Notes: generated from the letters alone by a model not told the origin. 64,000 nucleotides of DNA from Lysobacterales bacterium (GCA_028285525.1 JANQOZ010000049.1:1-64000); one strand, 5' to 3'. Shown: positions 1 through 9,486, numbered from the stretch's first letter. A program made the numbers and translations.

Positions 1-109
1 CCGCTGCACCTACGAGCTGACGGCCGCCGGGAGCGCGGCGCTAAAGGCGCGGCTGGACGCCATGGCCCGCGTTACGCGGGTCGGGCTTGATCGGCTGCAG
101 CCGGCATGA
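1..109 (+). CDS. PadR-family transcriptional regulator, C-terminal end (partial)
   Basis: The reading frame is open from the window edge (codons in phase with base 2) and ends at TGA 107-109. The visible 35 residues begin RCTYELTAAGSAALKARLD, which resembles the wing strand and start of the C-terminal helix of PadR-like winged-helix regulators (Y-x-L-T-x-x-G). PadR proteins usually sense stress or small molecules and repress an adjacent membrane protein or transporter gene. The stop overlaps the ATG of the next gene (ATGA), so the two are translationally coupled, a common arrangement for PadR and small membrane partners. Only the tail is seen, so the family call is moderate. Confidence 0.6.
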   Translation, partial: RCTYELTAAGSAALKARLDAMARVTRVGLDRLQPA

Positions 110-600
110 GGTGGGCCTTATGGCTTTACCCGGCGTCGTGGCGGCGTCGCTACGGCGCGGAGCTGGCCGATCATCTCGCTAACGAGCCGTTTCGCCTGCG
201 CACCCTGGCAGACCTTCTGGCCGGTGCCGCGGACGCGTGGTTCAACCCCAACAACGTACCTCGAGAAACCGAGACCCAAGGAGCATCCGTCATGATCAAA
301 GCCGTGCGCTGCACCAGCAGCGAGTTTTCCAAAGGCGAAAGCCTCAGAAGCGCCGGTCTGATGCTGGGCGTAGCGCTGTTACTCACGACCATCTCGGTGA
401 CGCTCGACAAGACGTTCGGCGACCACTTCGCGATCGAAGCGCTGAGCTACGCAGCGTTTTTCATCGCCCTGCTCGTCTCATCCAACGGAACCTACCTGCG
501 CCCGTATTCGAGCACCGCCCGGTTCACCATCATCACGGCCGGCAGCATCGGCTGGTACCTGTTCTTTCTCGCCGTTACCTGGTTCGGCACCCGCATCTGA
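106..600 (+). CDS. Small membrane protein coupled to PadR regulator
   Basis: 164 residues. The N-terminus (RWALWLYPASWRRRYGAEL) is a motif I recognise from membrane proteins encoded next to PadR regulators, where a short amphipathic 'P-x-x-W-R-x-R-Y' stretch precedes the membrane part. Hydrophobic segments near residues 84-96, 111-127 and 140-160 suggest about three membrane helices. The start ATG overlaps the upstream stop (ATGA). It probably works with, or is regulated by, the PadR protein. Its last 123 bp overlap the 3' end of the convergent acyltransferase gene. The function is not known. Confidence 0.7.
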   Translation: MRWALWLYPASWRRRYGAELADHLANEPFRLRTLADLLAGAADAWFNPNNVPRETETQGASVMIKAVRCTSSEFSKGESLRSAGLMLGVALLLTTISVTLDKTFGDHFAIEALSYAAFFIALLVSSNGTYLRPYSSTARFTIITAGSIGWYLFFLAVTWFGTRI

Positions 601-1755
601 CCGCAGCTCGATCGGGGCCCCAAAAAGTGGGCGCAGCCAGGCAACTCGGCGGATGATCAGCTCATAGAGCGCCCAGCACCCGACCGCGGTCCCACCCAAC
701 ACCAGCAACGGCTCGAGCACCGGACCCAGCTCAAAACGGGCCAGCTCGCCGCCGAGCATGACGGTCAGCGTTTGGTGAAGCACGTACCACGGAAAGACCG
801 CCGCGGTTCCGTAGCGGACCCACGGCCGAGGCTGGTTGAGGTAGCGATACGCGAAGGCCATCAGGACCAGAATCCAGGTCCAGCGATTGACGTAGACCGA
901 CAGAAAGCTGAGCTGCTCGATCAGCCAGGACGGATTTTCGGGCACCCACCACTCCTGCGTTCGCAGTGACGCGTAGGCAGCCAGCGCAATCCAGAGCAGA
1001 ACGCGGCGCTGGCCTGCCAGCGCCTCCCACCATCCGGTGTCTCTGCCAATCAGGTAGCCATAAAAGAACAGCGTGCCGAACATCGCGTGGCCGTAGGCGT
1101 CGGCCACCAGCGTGTGGTTGACGCCGGGGAAATGCGGAAACACCACGTTGCCGTAAACCATCAGCGGCACGACAGGCACCGCAATCAGCCAGAGGCCGCG
1201 CAGCCGTTGAAAGGCCAGGTGCACGCGGCAGCGGTGCAGCAGTCCGCCCAGCGCGATCGCCAGCAGCGTATAGAAGAGCACGTACGGCAGGTACCAGAGA
1301 TGGTTCCACGTCCACTTTAGTGAGTTCTCGCCACCCCACGCTTCGCCCGGAAAGTCGTGAAACGTGAGGTATTGCAGGTAAAAGCGCCAGAATCCCGGCT
1401 CGATCAGGCCTTTGCCCAGCGTCTCGTAGTAGTGCTGCGGCGCCACCACCACCATCATGCCGAACAGCAGCGGCAGCCCGAGACGCCACAGGCGGCGTTT
1501 GGCCAGCTCACCGCCCGTGTACTTCCCGTGCACAAACGCCACCGCCAGCCCCGAGATCACAAACAGCAGCGACATGCGCCACTGGTTCAGGAAGCGCATG
1601 GGCTCGGTCAGCCATTCGGCGGTGTAGGCCGACTTGATGTGCCAGCCCCAGCCCTCCACGTAAAACATCCCGCAGTGGTAAAGGATCAGCAGTCCAAAGG
1701 CGATCGCCCGGAGGGCGTCGACGTCATAGCGGCGCGGCATCTTGGTGGAATTCAT
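478..1755 (-). CDS. Acyltransferase 3 family membrane protein
   Basis: 425 residues starting at ATG 1755, preceded by AGGAG at 5 nt; a GTG one codon upstream is less likely. The N-terminus (RRYDVDALRAIAFGLLILYH) is the signature first helix of acyltransferase-3 membrane proteins (R-x-x-x-D-x-L-R-x-x-A). About ten hydrophobic helices follow. Members transfer acyl groups onto extracellular sugars, lipids or glucans in the inner membrane; the OpgC/MdoC type is one possibility but the substrate cannot be told. After the last helix (about residue 370) a Gly/Glu/Asp-rich tail of about 45 residues runs into the 3' end of the convergent gene. It is divergent from the LytTR regulator. Confidence 0.85.
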   Translation of the reverse strand: MNSTKMPRRYDVDALRAIAFGLLILYHCGMFYVEGWGWHIKSAYTAEWLTEPMRFLNQWRMSLLFVISGLAVAFVHGKYTGGELAKRRLWRLGLPLLFGMMVVVAPQHYYETLGKGLIEPGFWRFYLQYLTFHDFPGEAWGGENSLKWTWNHLWYLPYVLFYTLLAIALGGLLHRCRVHLAFQRLRGLWLIAVPVVPLMVYGNVVFPHFPGVNHTLVADAYGHAMFGTLFFYGYLIGRDTGWWEALAGQRRVLLWIALAAYASLRTQEWWVPENPSWLIEQLSFLSVYVNRWTWILVLMAFAYRYLNQPRPWVRYGTAAVFPWYVLHQTLTVMLGGELARFELGPVLEPLLVLGGTAVGCWALYELIIRRVAWLRPLFGAPIELRSDAGAEPGNGEKEQVPADAAGRDDGEPGGARIRAQVGSVG

Positions 1756-1909
1756 CACAACTCCTGCTGGATTACTGTGTCGCCATGCTGCGCCGACAAT
1801 GAGACTTTCGCATCCGATAAGTGACTGATTGTCAGACGGTTGTGATCAGCGGTGGGCCGGCAGGGATAAGCGGTGGTGGCCTTGTCGCCGCAACAGGTAT
1901 CCTTGCCTC

Positions 1910-2776
1910 ATGACGCTGCAGGCCTATCTCAAGCGCCGCCGGCTGTTCGAAACGGCCATGTTCGTCACGGTGACGGCCATCGGGTGTTTTTCGAACGTGG
2001 CCACCGAAATTGTGGACTACGCGCGCAACGACATCGGTTTAGCGACACCCATCGCCTGGATTTTGGAAGGCACCAGCCACCTCGCGCTGCTGGCGGCGAT
2101 CCCGCTGGTGTTATGGTTTGACGCGCGCTTTCCGCTACGCATGGCGAACTGGCGTCGCAGCGTGCCGGCGCACCTGGCCTTTACAGTGGTGTTCTCCGCC
2201 GTCCACGTGGCCCTGATGTACGCCGGGCGCAAGCTGCTTTATCCGTTGGTACTGAACGCAAGCTATGGTTGGGACAACGTGCCGGCGGAATTTGGCTACG
2301 AATATCTGAAGGACTTTCGAACGTACTTTCTGATTCTGGCGCTGGTCTATCTTTATCGGTTCATCGTCCTCCGACTCCGGGGAGAAGCCGGGTTTCTGGA
2401 CGCGGACGAGGCGCCGGAACCCGCCGCGCCGCCGGTGGACCGCTTCCTGGTCAAAAAGCTTGGCAGAGAGTTCCTGGTGCGCACCGAAGACATCGAGTGG
2501 ATCGAGAGTGCCGGCAACTACGTCAACCTTCACGTAGACCAGCGGATCTATCCCCTGCGCGGCACGATGACCCAGATCGCGGAACGGCTCCAGCCCCAGG
2601 GTTTTATCCGTGTCCATCGCCAGGCAATCGTGAATGCCGACCGAATCGCTGAGATGTCGGTATTCGATTCCGGTGACGGTGAACTGCTGCTCCGATCGAG
2701 CGCGAAGGTTCCCGTCAGCCGTCGTTTCCGCCAGCAGCTGCGATCAGCCATCGGCGCCGCGAGCGCCAACGCCTGA
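1910..2776 (+). CDS. LytTR-family regulator with N-terminal membrane domain
   Basis: 288 residues from ATG 1910 (MTLQAYLKRRRLFE); the frame is open further upstream but that stretch looks non-coding. Residues 1-150 contain about four hydrophobic segments, and residues 180-285 form a LytTR DNA-binding domain (FLVKKLGREFLVRTEDIEWI, then GNYVNLH, G-x-F-x-R-V-H-R-Q-A-I-V-N). LytTR domains bind direct repeats in promoters. The membrane-LytTR layout, without a receiver domain, is a one-protein membrane regulator. It is divergent from the acyltransferase gene across about 150 bp, so that gene is the obvious candidate target. The signal sensed is unknown. Confidence 0.88.
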   Translation: MTLQAYLKRRRLFETAMFVTVTAIGCFSNVATEIVDYARNDIGLATPIAWILEGTSHLALLAAIPLVLWFDARFPLRMANWRRSVPAHLAFTVVFSAVHVALMYAGRKLLYPLVLNASYGWDNVPAEFGYEYLKDFRTYFLILALVYLYRFIVLRLRGEAGFLDADEAPEPAAPPVDRFLVKKLGREFLVRTEDIEWIESAGNYVNLHVDQRIYPLRGTMTQIAERLQPQGFIRVHRQAIVNADRIAEMSVFDSGDGELLLRSSAKVPVSRRFRQQLRSAIGAASANA

Positions 2777-2866
2777 TGTCGAAGTTTTTTAGGCCTTTAC
2801 ATCTGGCACTCCTACCTCATACCACTACACTGTAAGTTGGCTTGAATACAGCAATCAGGGATTGTT

Positions 2867-4918
2867 TTGGCTGACGTTTTTATCTCCTACGCGCGCGCCG
2901 ACCGGCCCCAGGCAGAGCGGCTGGCAAGCGCCCTGACCGAGCGAGGGCTGACCGTCTGGTGGGACCGCGGGTTAACGCCCGGTGCAGATTTCTCCGCGCA
3001 GATCGAACGCGAGCTCAGCCAGGCCGGCGCGGTGCTCGTGTGCTGGTCGGAAGACGCTCTGCAGTCGCGCTGGGTGAAAGACGAGGCTGACGAAGCGGCC
3101 CGCTCCGACAAGCTGGTGGCGGTCACGCTGGACGGCAGCATGCCGCCGCTCGGCTATCGGCAATACCACGCGCTTGATCTGACCGACTGGGACGGCGACG
3201 CCAACGGAAGCCTGCTGACCGAACTAACGACGGCGCTCAGTGCGCGTCACGCCTCCGAAAGCAATCCGGTTAACCCCGCTCCCGCGACGGCGGCGACAGC
3301 AGGCCCGAAGCGGAATCTGCTGCCGTTTTTTGTCGTTGCGGTGGTCGCCCTGGGGGCGCTGGGGTTCTATTTCGGTCAGCAGCAGTCGAAGGCGGACCGT
3401 GAGTCGGCCGCGTCGGGGGCTCAAACATCAGAGCCGAGTCGGGATGCGGGTCGAGAGCCGCCCGGTCGATCAGCTCCCCAGCCAGCGTCGATTGCGGTCC
3501 TGGCGTTTGCGGACCTTTCGGCTGACGGTGATCAGGGCTACTTCGCTGACGGCCTCGCCGAGGAGATTCTCAACGTGCTGGCCCGGGTTGACGGGCTCAA
3601 GGTGGCGTCACGAACCTCTGCTTTTGCGTTGCGTGATCGTCCAGAGTTAGGGATCAAATCCATCGCTGAGGAGTTAGGTGTCCGGCACGTTATGGAGGGC
3701 TCAGTGCGAAAGGCGGGCGAAACAGTTCGGATTACAGTCCAGCTGATCGATGCACTCGAAGACAATCATCTCTACTCCGAGACCTTCGATCGCGCCCTGA
3801 GCGCCGAGAAGTTGTTTCAGCTGCAGGAGGATATCGCCCGCGAGACGGTAGCGGCGCTAGCCAAGCGGGGCCTTCTGCCGGACGTGGATAAGGAAAGTAT
3901 TCAGGTAGCGACCGAAACCAACAGCCTGAGCGCTTACGAGGCCTACCTCGAAGCCCACGAGATTTTTCTCAGTCGGGACGCCACGGTTTTCGAGAAAATG
4001 CTGGCGCTGTATGAGCAGTCGGTTGAAGACGACCCAACGTTTGCCAGGGCCCACGCGGCGCTCAGCAACGCCTACACCATCATGCCAGGCTGGGGCTTTG
4101 AGGGCCGACCCTACGACGATCTGGCCAAGGCATCCGCGGAAATAGCGCTCGAGCTCGATCCCGACCTCGGAGCACCCTACGCCGTGCTGGCGGGCTACGC
4201 TTGTGAGGCTGTCGGGGTCTACTGCGTGGCGCGTGAGGAGATGCTCAGCAAGGCCATCACCAACGACCCGGAGAACCCTGCGCTGTACAACTTTCGCGGA
4301 CAGTATCTGCTGGACTCGGGCTATAACGACGAAGCCAACGAGGATTTTCGACGTTGTCTGGCAATCGACCCCGCCCGAATTCTGTGCCGGTCGTTCCTCA
4401 TGATCACGGAGGCCCGGGCAGGCAGGCTGTATGAAAGCCTGCAGATGGGACTGGACCTGGCGCCAAACCGAGTGGCGTCACTCCATGTTTTTACCGTGGC
4501 GGCGACGCTATATTCGCAAGGGCGCGTGCAGGACGCCCGGCAGCTCATGAAGCTGATGCCTTATGACGAGTTCGATCAGTTTTCGAACCTCATGTTCGCC
4601 GACACCCCGGCGAAGCAGTCCGACCTTGACATGGTCTATCAGTACCTGTTGGAAATGGCGAAGCGTGATCCCAAAAACGCAAGCCGGAATGTGCCTCCCT
4701 CCATGCTGTATTTTCTGCGGCAATGGGATCAGCTCGAAGTATTTGGCCAGTTTGTCGTCTGGCAGACCTTTCACGAAGACTTCCTGCAGTCCCCGGTCCG
4801 TTACTCGATGTTCGAAGACATTGGCCTACCGGATTACTGGCGGGAACGCGGCTTCCCCGACCGGTGTCAGCCGCTGGAAAACGCCGCCTCCGGAGAACGG
4901 GACTACCGCTGCGACTGA
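2867..4918 (+). CDS. TIR - transmembrane - TolB-like - TPR protein
   Basis: 683 residues with a TTG start; no ATG lies between the upstream stop and the first conserved residues (ADVFISYARADRPQAERL). Residues 1-130 form a bacterial TIR domain: FISYA strand, WWDRGL, and S-R-W-V-K-D-E with Glu73 in the place of the TIR catalytic Glu. A single membrane helix follows at about 148-166, then a FlgO/TolB-like alpha/beta domain (about 205-340; PASIAVLAFADLS, YFADGLAEEI) and TPR-like helices to the end. The TolB-TPR part resembles that of proteins fused to adenylate cyclase or CadC-type domains, where it is thought to scaffold signalling. NAD-cleaving activity is possible from the family but not shown. 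Confidence 0.85.
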   Translation: MADVFISYARADRPQAERLASALTERGLTVWWDRGLTPGADFSAQIERELSQAGAVLVCWSEDALQSRWVKDEADEAARSDKLVAVTLDGSMPPLGYRQYHALDLTDWDGDANGSLLTELTTALSARHASESNPVNPAPATAATAGPKRNLLPFFVVAVVALGALGFYFGQQQSKADRESAASGAQTSEPSRDAGREPPGRSAPQPASIAVLAFADLSADGDQGYFADGLAEEILNVLARVDGLKVASRTSAFALRDRPELGIKSIAEELGVRHVMEGSVRKAGETVRITVQLIDALEDNHLYSETFDRALSAEKLFQLQEDIARETVAALAKRGLLPDVDKESIQVATETNSLSAYEAYLEAHEIFLSRDATVFEKMLALYEQSVEDDPTFARAHAALSNAYTIMPGWGFEGRPYDDLAKASAEIALELDPDLGAPYAVLAGYACEAVGVYCVAREEMLSKAITNDPENPALYNFRGQYLLDSGYNDEANEDFRRCLAIDPARILCRSFLMITEARAGRLYESLQMGLDLAPNRVASLHVFTVAATLYSQGRVQDARQLMKLMPYDEFDQFSNLMFADTPAKQSDLDMVYQYLLEMAKRDPKNASRNVPPSMLYFLRQWDQLEVFGQFVVWQTFHEDFLQSPVRYSMFEDIGLPDYWRERGFPDRCQPLENAASGERDYRCD

Positions 4919-5017
4919 GCCGCCACGCGCAACACTACCCTAAGCGAGCCCCCTCTTCCCCGTCGCCGCGGTCGTGTTTTAGCATAACGACAGCCGATTC
5001 GAAAAAGGGGACGTACG

Positions 5018-5040
5018 CCACAGGATTTTCCAGCCTGTGG
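5018..5040. promoter_or_regulatory. Inverted repeat upstream of pckG
   Basis: CCACAGG at 5018-5024 pairs exactly with CCTGTGG at 5034-5040 (7-bp arms, 9-nt spacer). It lies 80 bp upstream of the PEP carboxykinase start and 100 bp after the preceding stop. There is no T-run, so a classic terminator is unlikely; it could be an operator or a leader hairpin. Confidence 0.3.
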
Positions 5041-5120
5041 GGCCTGGAGTCGGCCAGCATAGATGCAACACAATAGGGCTATTCTGGGATTGGCATTGTT
5101 AACCGAGGGGAATCTGGCAC

Positions 5121-6971
5121 ATGAACGTTCCGAGCTACGTTAAGCACGAACCGGTTAAGGCATGGGTTGCGGAGATGGCGGCGCTGCTGAAGCCAGATGA
5201 AGTCTACTGGTGTGACGGGTCGCAGGAAGAATACGACGCCATGTGCCAGGCGCTGGTCGACGCCGGTACCTTCATACCGCTGAATCCCGAAAAGCGCCCC
5301 AATTCATTTCTCGCTCGATCCGACCCCAGCGACGTCGCGCGAGTCGAGGACCGGACCTACATCTGCAGCCTCAACAAAGGGGACGCCGGCCCAACCAACA
5401 ACTGGATGCAGCCGCAGGAGATGAAGGAGATCCTGAATGGGCTGATGGACGGCGCCATGAAAGGCCGGACCCTTTATGTCATTCCCTTCAGTATGGGCCC
5501 GCTCGGCTCTGACATCGCCCAGATCGGCGTCCAGATCAGCGATTCGCCCTATGTCGTGGTCAACATGAAGATCATGACCCGAATGGGCAAAGCGGTATTC
5601 GACGTGCTGGGCGAAGACGGGCGATTCGTGCCGTGCGTGCATACGATCGGCGCGCCGCTGGAACCGGACCAGGAGGACGTGCCATGGCCCTGCAACCCGG
5701 ACGTCAAATACATCGTGCATTTTCCGGAGGAGCGATCCATCTGGTCGTACGGCTCCGGCTACGGCGGCAACGCGTTGCTGGGCAAGAAGTGCCTGGCGCT
5801 GCGAATCGCGTCCACCATGGCGCGCGACGAAGGCTGGCTGGCGGAACACATGCTGATCATGGGCGTGGAGGAGCCGAGCGGCGACAAGACCTACGTGGCG
5901 GCCGCCTTTCCCAGCGCCTGCGGCAAGACCAACTTCGCCATGATCGTGCCGCCCCCCGCTTTCCAGGAGAACGGCTGGAAGATCTCCACCGTCGGCGACG
6001 ACATCGCGTGGATCAAGCCGGGCGCCGACGGGAAGCTCTACGCGATCAATCCGGAGGCCGGCTACTTTGGCGTGGCGCCGGGAACCTCCTACAAGTCGAA
6101 TCCCAGCGCGATGGAGTCGATCAAGGAGAACTGCATCTTCACCAACGTCGCACTGACCGACGATGGCGACGTGTGGTGGGAAGAGATGGACGGTGAGCCG
6201 CCGGCGCACGCCATCGACTGGCGGGGCAACGACTGGACTCCGGCGTCAGAGACCCCGGCTGCTCATCCAAACGCGCGCTTTACGGCGCCGGCCAGCCAGA
6301 ACCCGGTGGTCGACGATGCCTGGGAAGATCCGAAAGGCGTGCCAATCAAGGCTTTTGTCTTCGGCGGGAGGCGCTCCAACACCATCCCGCTCGTGTTCCA
6401 GGCCTTCAACTGGTCTTACGGTGTATACCTGGCAGCGACGATGGGCTCCGAGATGACCGCCGCGGCCTTCGGCAAAGTGGGCGTGGTGCGTCGGGATCCG
6501 TTCGCGATGCTGCCCTTCGCCGGATATCACATGGGCGATTACTTCAACCACTGGTTGAGCTTTGGTCGCAATGTGCCTAATCCCCCACGAATTTTCGGCG
6601 TGAACTGGTTTCGTCGAGACGAGAACGGCAAGTTTGTGTGGCCCGGCTTCGGCGAAAATATGCGCATCCTCGAGTGGATCGTTAACCGCGCCAAAGGCGG
6701 TCAGGCAAACGCCGTCGAAAGCCCGATCGGCTGGATGCCTACCCACCGAGACATTAACTGGAACGGCCTTGAGGGATTCACCAAAGCGGATTTTCACCAA
6801 GCGATGTCGATCGACAAGCACGACTGGGACAAGGAGCTGCTGGAAACCGACGAGCTCTTTATCCGACTCTACGATCGGATACCCAAGGAAATGATCGCCA
6901 TCCGCACCCTGCTTCTGTCCGGCATGTGGCGCAGCCCCGAACACTGGGAGATGAACAACGACCCCACCTGA
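5121..6971 (+). CDS. pckG: Phosphoenolpyruvate carboxykinase (GTP)
   Basis: 616 residues, the usual size of the GTP-dependent class (EC 4.1.1.32). ATG 5121 is preceded by GAGGGGAA. It interconverts oxaloacetate and phosphoenolpyruvate with GTP/GDP at the gluconeogenic branch point in the cytosol. The kinase P-loop is [12 protein letters not shown] near residue 264-275. The substrate loop [20 protein letters not shown] (about 210-229) and the [10 protein letters not shown] region are also recognisable. The family is quite conserved and the match runs end to end. Many gammaproteobacteria carry the ATP-dependent PckA instead, so the GTP type is a mild taxonomic hint. The DUF454 gene follows closely but is probably unrelated in function. 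Confidence 0.97.
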   Translation: MNVPSYVKHEPVKAWVAEMAALLKPDEVYWCDGSQEEYDAMCQALVDAGTFIPLNPEKRPNSFLARSDPSDVARVEDRTYICSLNKGDAGPTNNWMQPQEMKEILNGLMDGAMKGRTLYVIPFSMGPLGSDIAQIGVQISDSPYVVVNMKIMTRMGKAVFDVLGEDGRFVPCVHTIGAPLEPDQEDVPWPCNPDVKYIVHFPEERSIWSYGSGYGGNALLGKKCLALRIASTMARDEGWLAEHMLIMGVEEPSGDKTYVAAAFPSACGKTNFAMIVPPPAFQENGWKISTVGDDIAWIKPGADGKLYAINPEAGYFGVAPGTSYKSNPSAMESIKENCIFTNVALTDDGDVWWEEMDGEPPAHAIDWRGNDWTPASETPAAHPNARFTAPASQNPVVDDAWEDPKGVPIKAFVFGGRRSNTIPLVFQAFNWSYGVYLAATMGSEMTAAAFGKVGVVRRDPFAMLPFAGYHMGDYFNHWLSFGRNVPNPPRIFGVNWFRRDENGKFVWPGFGENMRILEWIVNRAKGGQANAVESPIGWMPTHRDINWNGLEGFTKADFHQAMSIDKHDWDKELLETDELFIRLYDRIPKEMIAIRTLLLSGMWRSPEHWEMNNDPT

Positions 6972-7017
6972 AACACTCGGGGAGGAAAATCCCAAGCGAT
7001 CCCGCTATCCCCGGTGG

Positions 7018-7383
7018 CTGTTTCTCGGGCTGGGATTCCTGTTTGTGGGTATCGGCATGGTCGGCGTCGTGCTGCCCGTCCTGCCCACCACGCCGTTCCT
7101 GATCCTGGCGGCCGCCTGCTTCACCCGATCGTCAGAGCGATGGCACGCATGGCTATTGCGAAACCAAACGTTTGGGCCGCTCATCCGTGCCTGGGAACAA
7201 GATCGATGCATCCCAAGGCGGGCCAAGGTGGCGGCGTTCACCGTGATGGCGATCGTGGGAACCAGCTCGATTGTCTTTGCGCTGGAGTCCACCGCGGCGC
7301 GGCTTGGAACAGCCGCCTTAGTCGCGGTCGGGCTGATCACCGTTGCGGTGATTCCAACCTGCTCTCCAGAGCAACAGGACTAA
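7018..7383 (+). CDS. DUF454 (YbaN-like) inner membrane protein
   Basis: The conserved core (GVVLPVLPTTPFLILAAACF, then R-S-S-x-R-W-H-A-W-L, F-G-P-L-I-R-A-W) identifies the YbaN/DUF454 family: small inner-membrane proteins of unknown function with three to four helices. The start is unclear. The first GTG (7045) would cut into the first helix. The frame is open back to the preceding stop but has no ATG, GTG or TTG in the expected place. A GGAGG lies at 6981-6985 with no canonical start downstream of it. CTG 7018, giving LFLGLGFLFVGIGMVG, is used here as a best guess. About 40 bp separate it from pckG. Confidence 0.75.
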   Translation: MFLGLGFLFVGIGMVGVVLPVLPTTPFLILAAACFTRSSERWHAWLLRNQTFGPLIRAWEQDRCIPRRAKVAAFTVMAIVGTSSIVFALESTAARLGTAALVAVGLITVAVIPTCSPEQQD

Positions 7384-7396
7384 CCCAGCCTCTTGC

Positions 7397-8065
7397 CTAC
7401 GGAGATTCAGGTGCCTCTGACGCGCCTTCGCCTGATTCCAGCACGCGGAAATCGCGATATAGGACGTCGTAATCCGGGAAGGCTTCGCCCATCAGCGTTT
7501 CTTCGAGCTTCTCGCGGAAGTTGATCACCGGGACGCCGGCGTTGCCGGGGGAGTAGACGACGTTCGGAGTGGGGCCGCGGAACTCACGGCGATACCAGGT
7601 GAACAGGCGGTCAGAAACCACGTCGTCACCGTAGGTTTCCGTCAGCGACTCAAACGTCGAGACCGCTTGAGCTTTCTCCTCTTCGGTCATGGCACCCCAC
7701 AGTCGGTTTTTATCCGAAACCGCGCTCGGCCGGCCGCGCGAAGCGGCCAGGGTCAGCCAGGCATGGGCCTGCGCCCAGTCTTTCTCGACGCCTTTGCCCT
7801 CGAGGTACATCAGGCCAACCAACTGCTGCGACCGCTTGTCGCCCCACTTGGCGGCTGCCTGCCACTCTTCAACGGCGGTCTTGATAAAACCTTTCTTGAA
7901 GTGATGAGTGCCCTGGAAATAGGGGTAAGTCCCTGGCATCTGCGACCGAATAAACGCTGCCTCGGGGTCCAGGCAGTTGCAGCCGGGCATTTCGGCAGCC
8001 GGCTGCGCAACGGCAATTGCGGGCAAAACGGCGAGCAGCAGCGTTAACAGTGGCTTTCCAGGCAT
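7397..8065 (-). CDS. Secreted Sel1-repeat protein
   Basis: 222 residues with a clear signal peptide (MPGKPLLTLLLAVLPAIAVA, then Q). Residues 58-115 contain Sel1-like/TPR helices (AVEEWQAAAKWGDKRSQQLV, GLMYLEGKGVEKDWAQAHAW). Sel1 repeats are protein-binding helical pairs often found in periplasmic proteins. The C-terminal 100 residues have no motif I recognise. The 3' end is 13 bp from the convergent DUF454 gene. A periplasmic binding or scaffolding role is likely, the partner unknown. Confidence 0.8.
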   Translation of the reverse strand: MPGKPLLTLLLAVLPAIAVAQPAAEMPGCNCLDPEAAFIRSQMPGTYPYFQGTHHFKKGFIKTAVEEWQAAAKWGDKRSQQLVGLMYLEGKGVEKDWAQAHAWLTLAASRGRPSAVSDKNRLWGAMTEEEKAQAVSTFESLTETYGDDVVSDRLFTWYRREFRGPTPNVVYSPGNAGVPVINFREKLEETLMGEAFPDYDVLYRDFRVLESGEGASEAPESP

Positions 8066-8148
8066 GATGCATTCGTAAGGCTTAACTCCCTAAATGGTAG
8101 CGCGTCTTTGCTGAAATTCAATACCCTTGCGGCGAGAACTGGCCCCGT

Positions 8149-9486
8149 TCAGCGGCACTGCGCAGGCAGGATTTTCTGCAGCAGCAGCATGATCGCCTCG
8201 TAGCCGGGAAGCGAAGGCGAGGCATCTACTTCCAGCGTGTTGCAGTCCAGAAAATTGAGGCGAACGGTGCCCCAGACCTGCCGCAGCACATCTTCCGGCC
8301 GAAAATCCGGGCCAAAGTTTGCGCCGCTGGTGATGGTCATTTCCATCGTCACCTCCGAACCGGTCACCGTTCCAGCGCCGATCAGCCACACCGGCGACCC
8401 ATTCAGATAGGTGTACCAGGTGGCGACGAGCGTAACGCCATCCTCTTCGATGGAGATCTGAAATCCTTCGCCATCACGCAGCGGGTCGAAATAGGTACCC
8501 GAAAACTCAAAGCCCAGCTCCGCACCGGGTGGCGGGGTGGATGCCGACAGCGTGTCGCAGTTTGCCGTCACAACCCGGGTCATCGACAGGTTCACAGGCA
8601 CAAAGCCAGCCTCGCTTGGCGTCGCCTGCAGTGACACTCGATTGCAGTCGAGGACAGAAAACTCGACCACTCCCCAGGAGGAACGCACCACGTCGGCAGG
8701 CACGAAGGCGGTCCCGAAGTCTGCGCCTTCGGTACGGACCATCTCAAGGACCGCCGTACCGCCGGTAATCGGGCCTGAACCGATCAGCCAGAGCTGCTCA
8801 CCGTTCTGATAGGTGTACCAGGTAAGGACGACAGTTTGGCCGTCGGGCAGCAGCACAAACTGCACGCCCTCCCCGTCCCGCGACGGGTCAAAAAACGTCG
8901 ACGAACTGGAGGCATCCAGCGACACCGGGGTGCCGCCGCCGCCCACCAGTCGGATTTCGCTGAGGGTGACGCTGCTGGACGCAACCAGGTTCACAAACGC
9001 AACCGTGAAGCCGTCCACGCGAGTTGGATCGAAGATGCCGCCAAAGGCTAAAAGATCCGCCAGCGGCAGACGATTGACGCCGACGCGCAAGTCCTCGATA
9101 ACGCCGTTTGCGGTGACCCCCGTTTCCGCATCCACCACCGACAGCGCGAGCGATATCTCGCCTGACAGCGATTCAACGACAAACTCCATCGTGCCAAGCG
9201 TGCCGCCCTGCGTGATATCGAAGGGCGTCGTGAAGTCGTAGAAAAGGATGCAGCCGCCGTCTTCAGTCGGCAGATTGCAGGTCATGCCGTTGTTGATGTT
9301 GCCGCTTGAGGCGGTGTCGTCGACACCAAATAGCCGGTTGCCCGTGATGGTTTCCGGCGCCGGCAAAAAGCCATCCGCCTCGTCTTCGGTTACCGCCATC
9401 ATCGGCGTGGTGAACGTATCGACGCTGAGCTGTGCATAACCCGATGTGGCGATGGCCAGCAGCAAAACGGTGAGCAGAATTCTCAT
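8149..9486 (-). CDS. Secreted protein with two copies of a W-Y-T-Y beta domain
   Basis: 445 residues with an N-terminal signal peptide (MRILLTVLLLAIATSGYA). Residues 20-185 are a beta-rich domain of unknown type. Two tandem copies of a domain of about 110 residues follow (about 195-305 and 330-440). Each begins with F-D-P-x-R-D-G-E-G and has L-x-x-T-W-Y-T-Y-x-N-G, W-L-I-G, G-A-x-F/N-F-G, V-W-G-x-V, and a conserved D-C-N near the end. The same domain in diverged form recurs in four other secreted proteins of this window. No catalytic motif is seen. A role at the cell surface or outside the cell is inferred from the signal peptide. Confidence 0.75.
   Translation of the reverse strand: MRILLTVLLLAIATSGYAQLSVDTFTTPMMAVTEDEADGFLPAPETITGNRLFGVDDTASSGNINNGMTCNLPTEDGGCILFYDFTTPFDITQGGTLGTMEFVVESLSGEISLALSVVDAETGVTANGVIEDLRVGVNRLPLADLLAFGGIFDPTRVDGFTVAFVNLVASSSVTLSEIRLVGGGGTPVSLDASSSSTFFDPSRDGEGVQFVLLPDGQTVVLTWYTYQNGEQLWLIGSGPITGGTAVLEMVRTEGADFGTAFVPADVVRSSWGVVEFSVLDCNRVSLQATPSEAGFVPVNLSMTRVVTANCDTLSASTPPPGAELGFEFSGTYFDPLRDGEGFQISIEEDGVTLVATWYTYLNGSPVWLIGAGTVTGSEVTMEMTITSGANFGPDFRPEDVLRQVWGTVRLNFLDCNTLEVDASPSLPGYEAIMLLLQKILPAQCR

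Noticed and set aside
1357-1824. Histidine-rich plus-strand frame (five-His run)
   Set aside because: It is the antisense of the acyltransferase gene; the His run is the complement of Met/Val codons.
5304-6209. 301-codon minus-strand open frame in pckG
   Set aside because: Antisense shadow of a well-conserved gene; composition shows no protein family.
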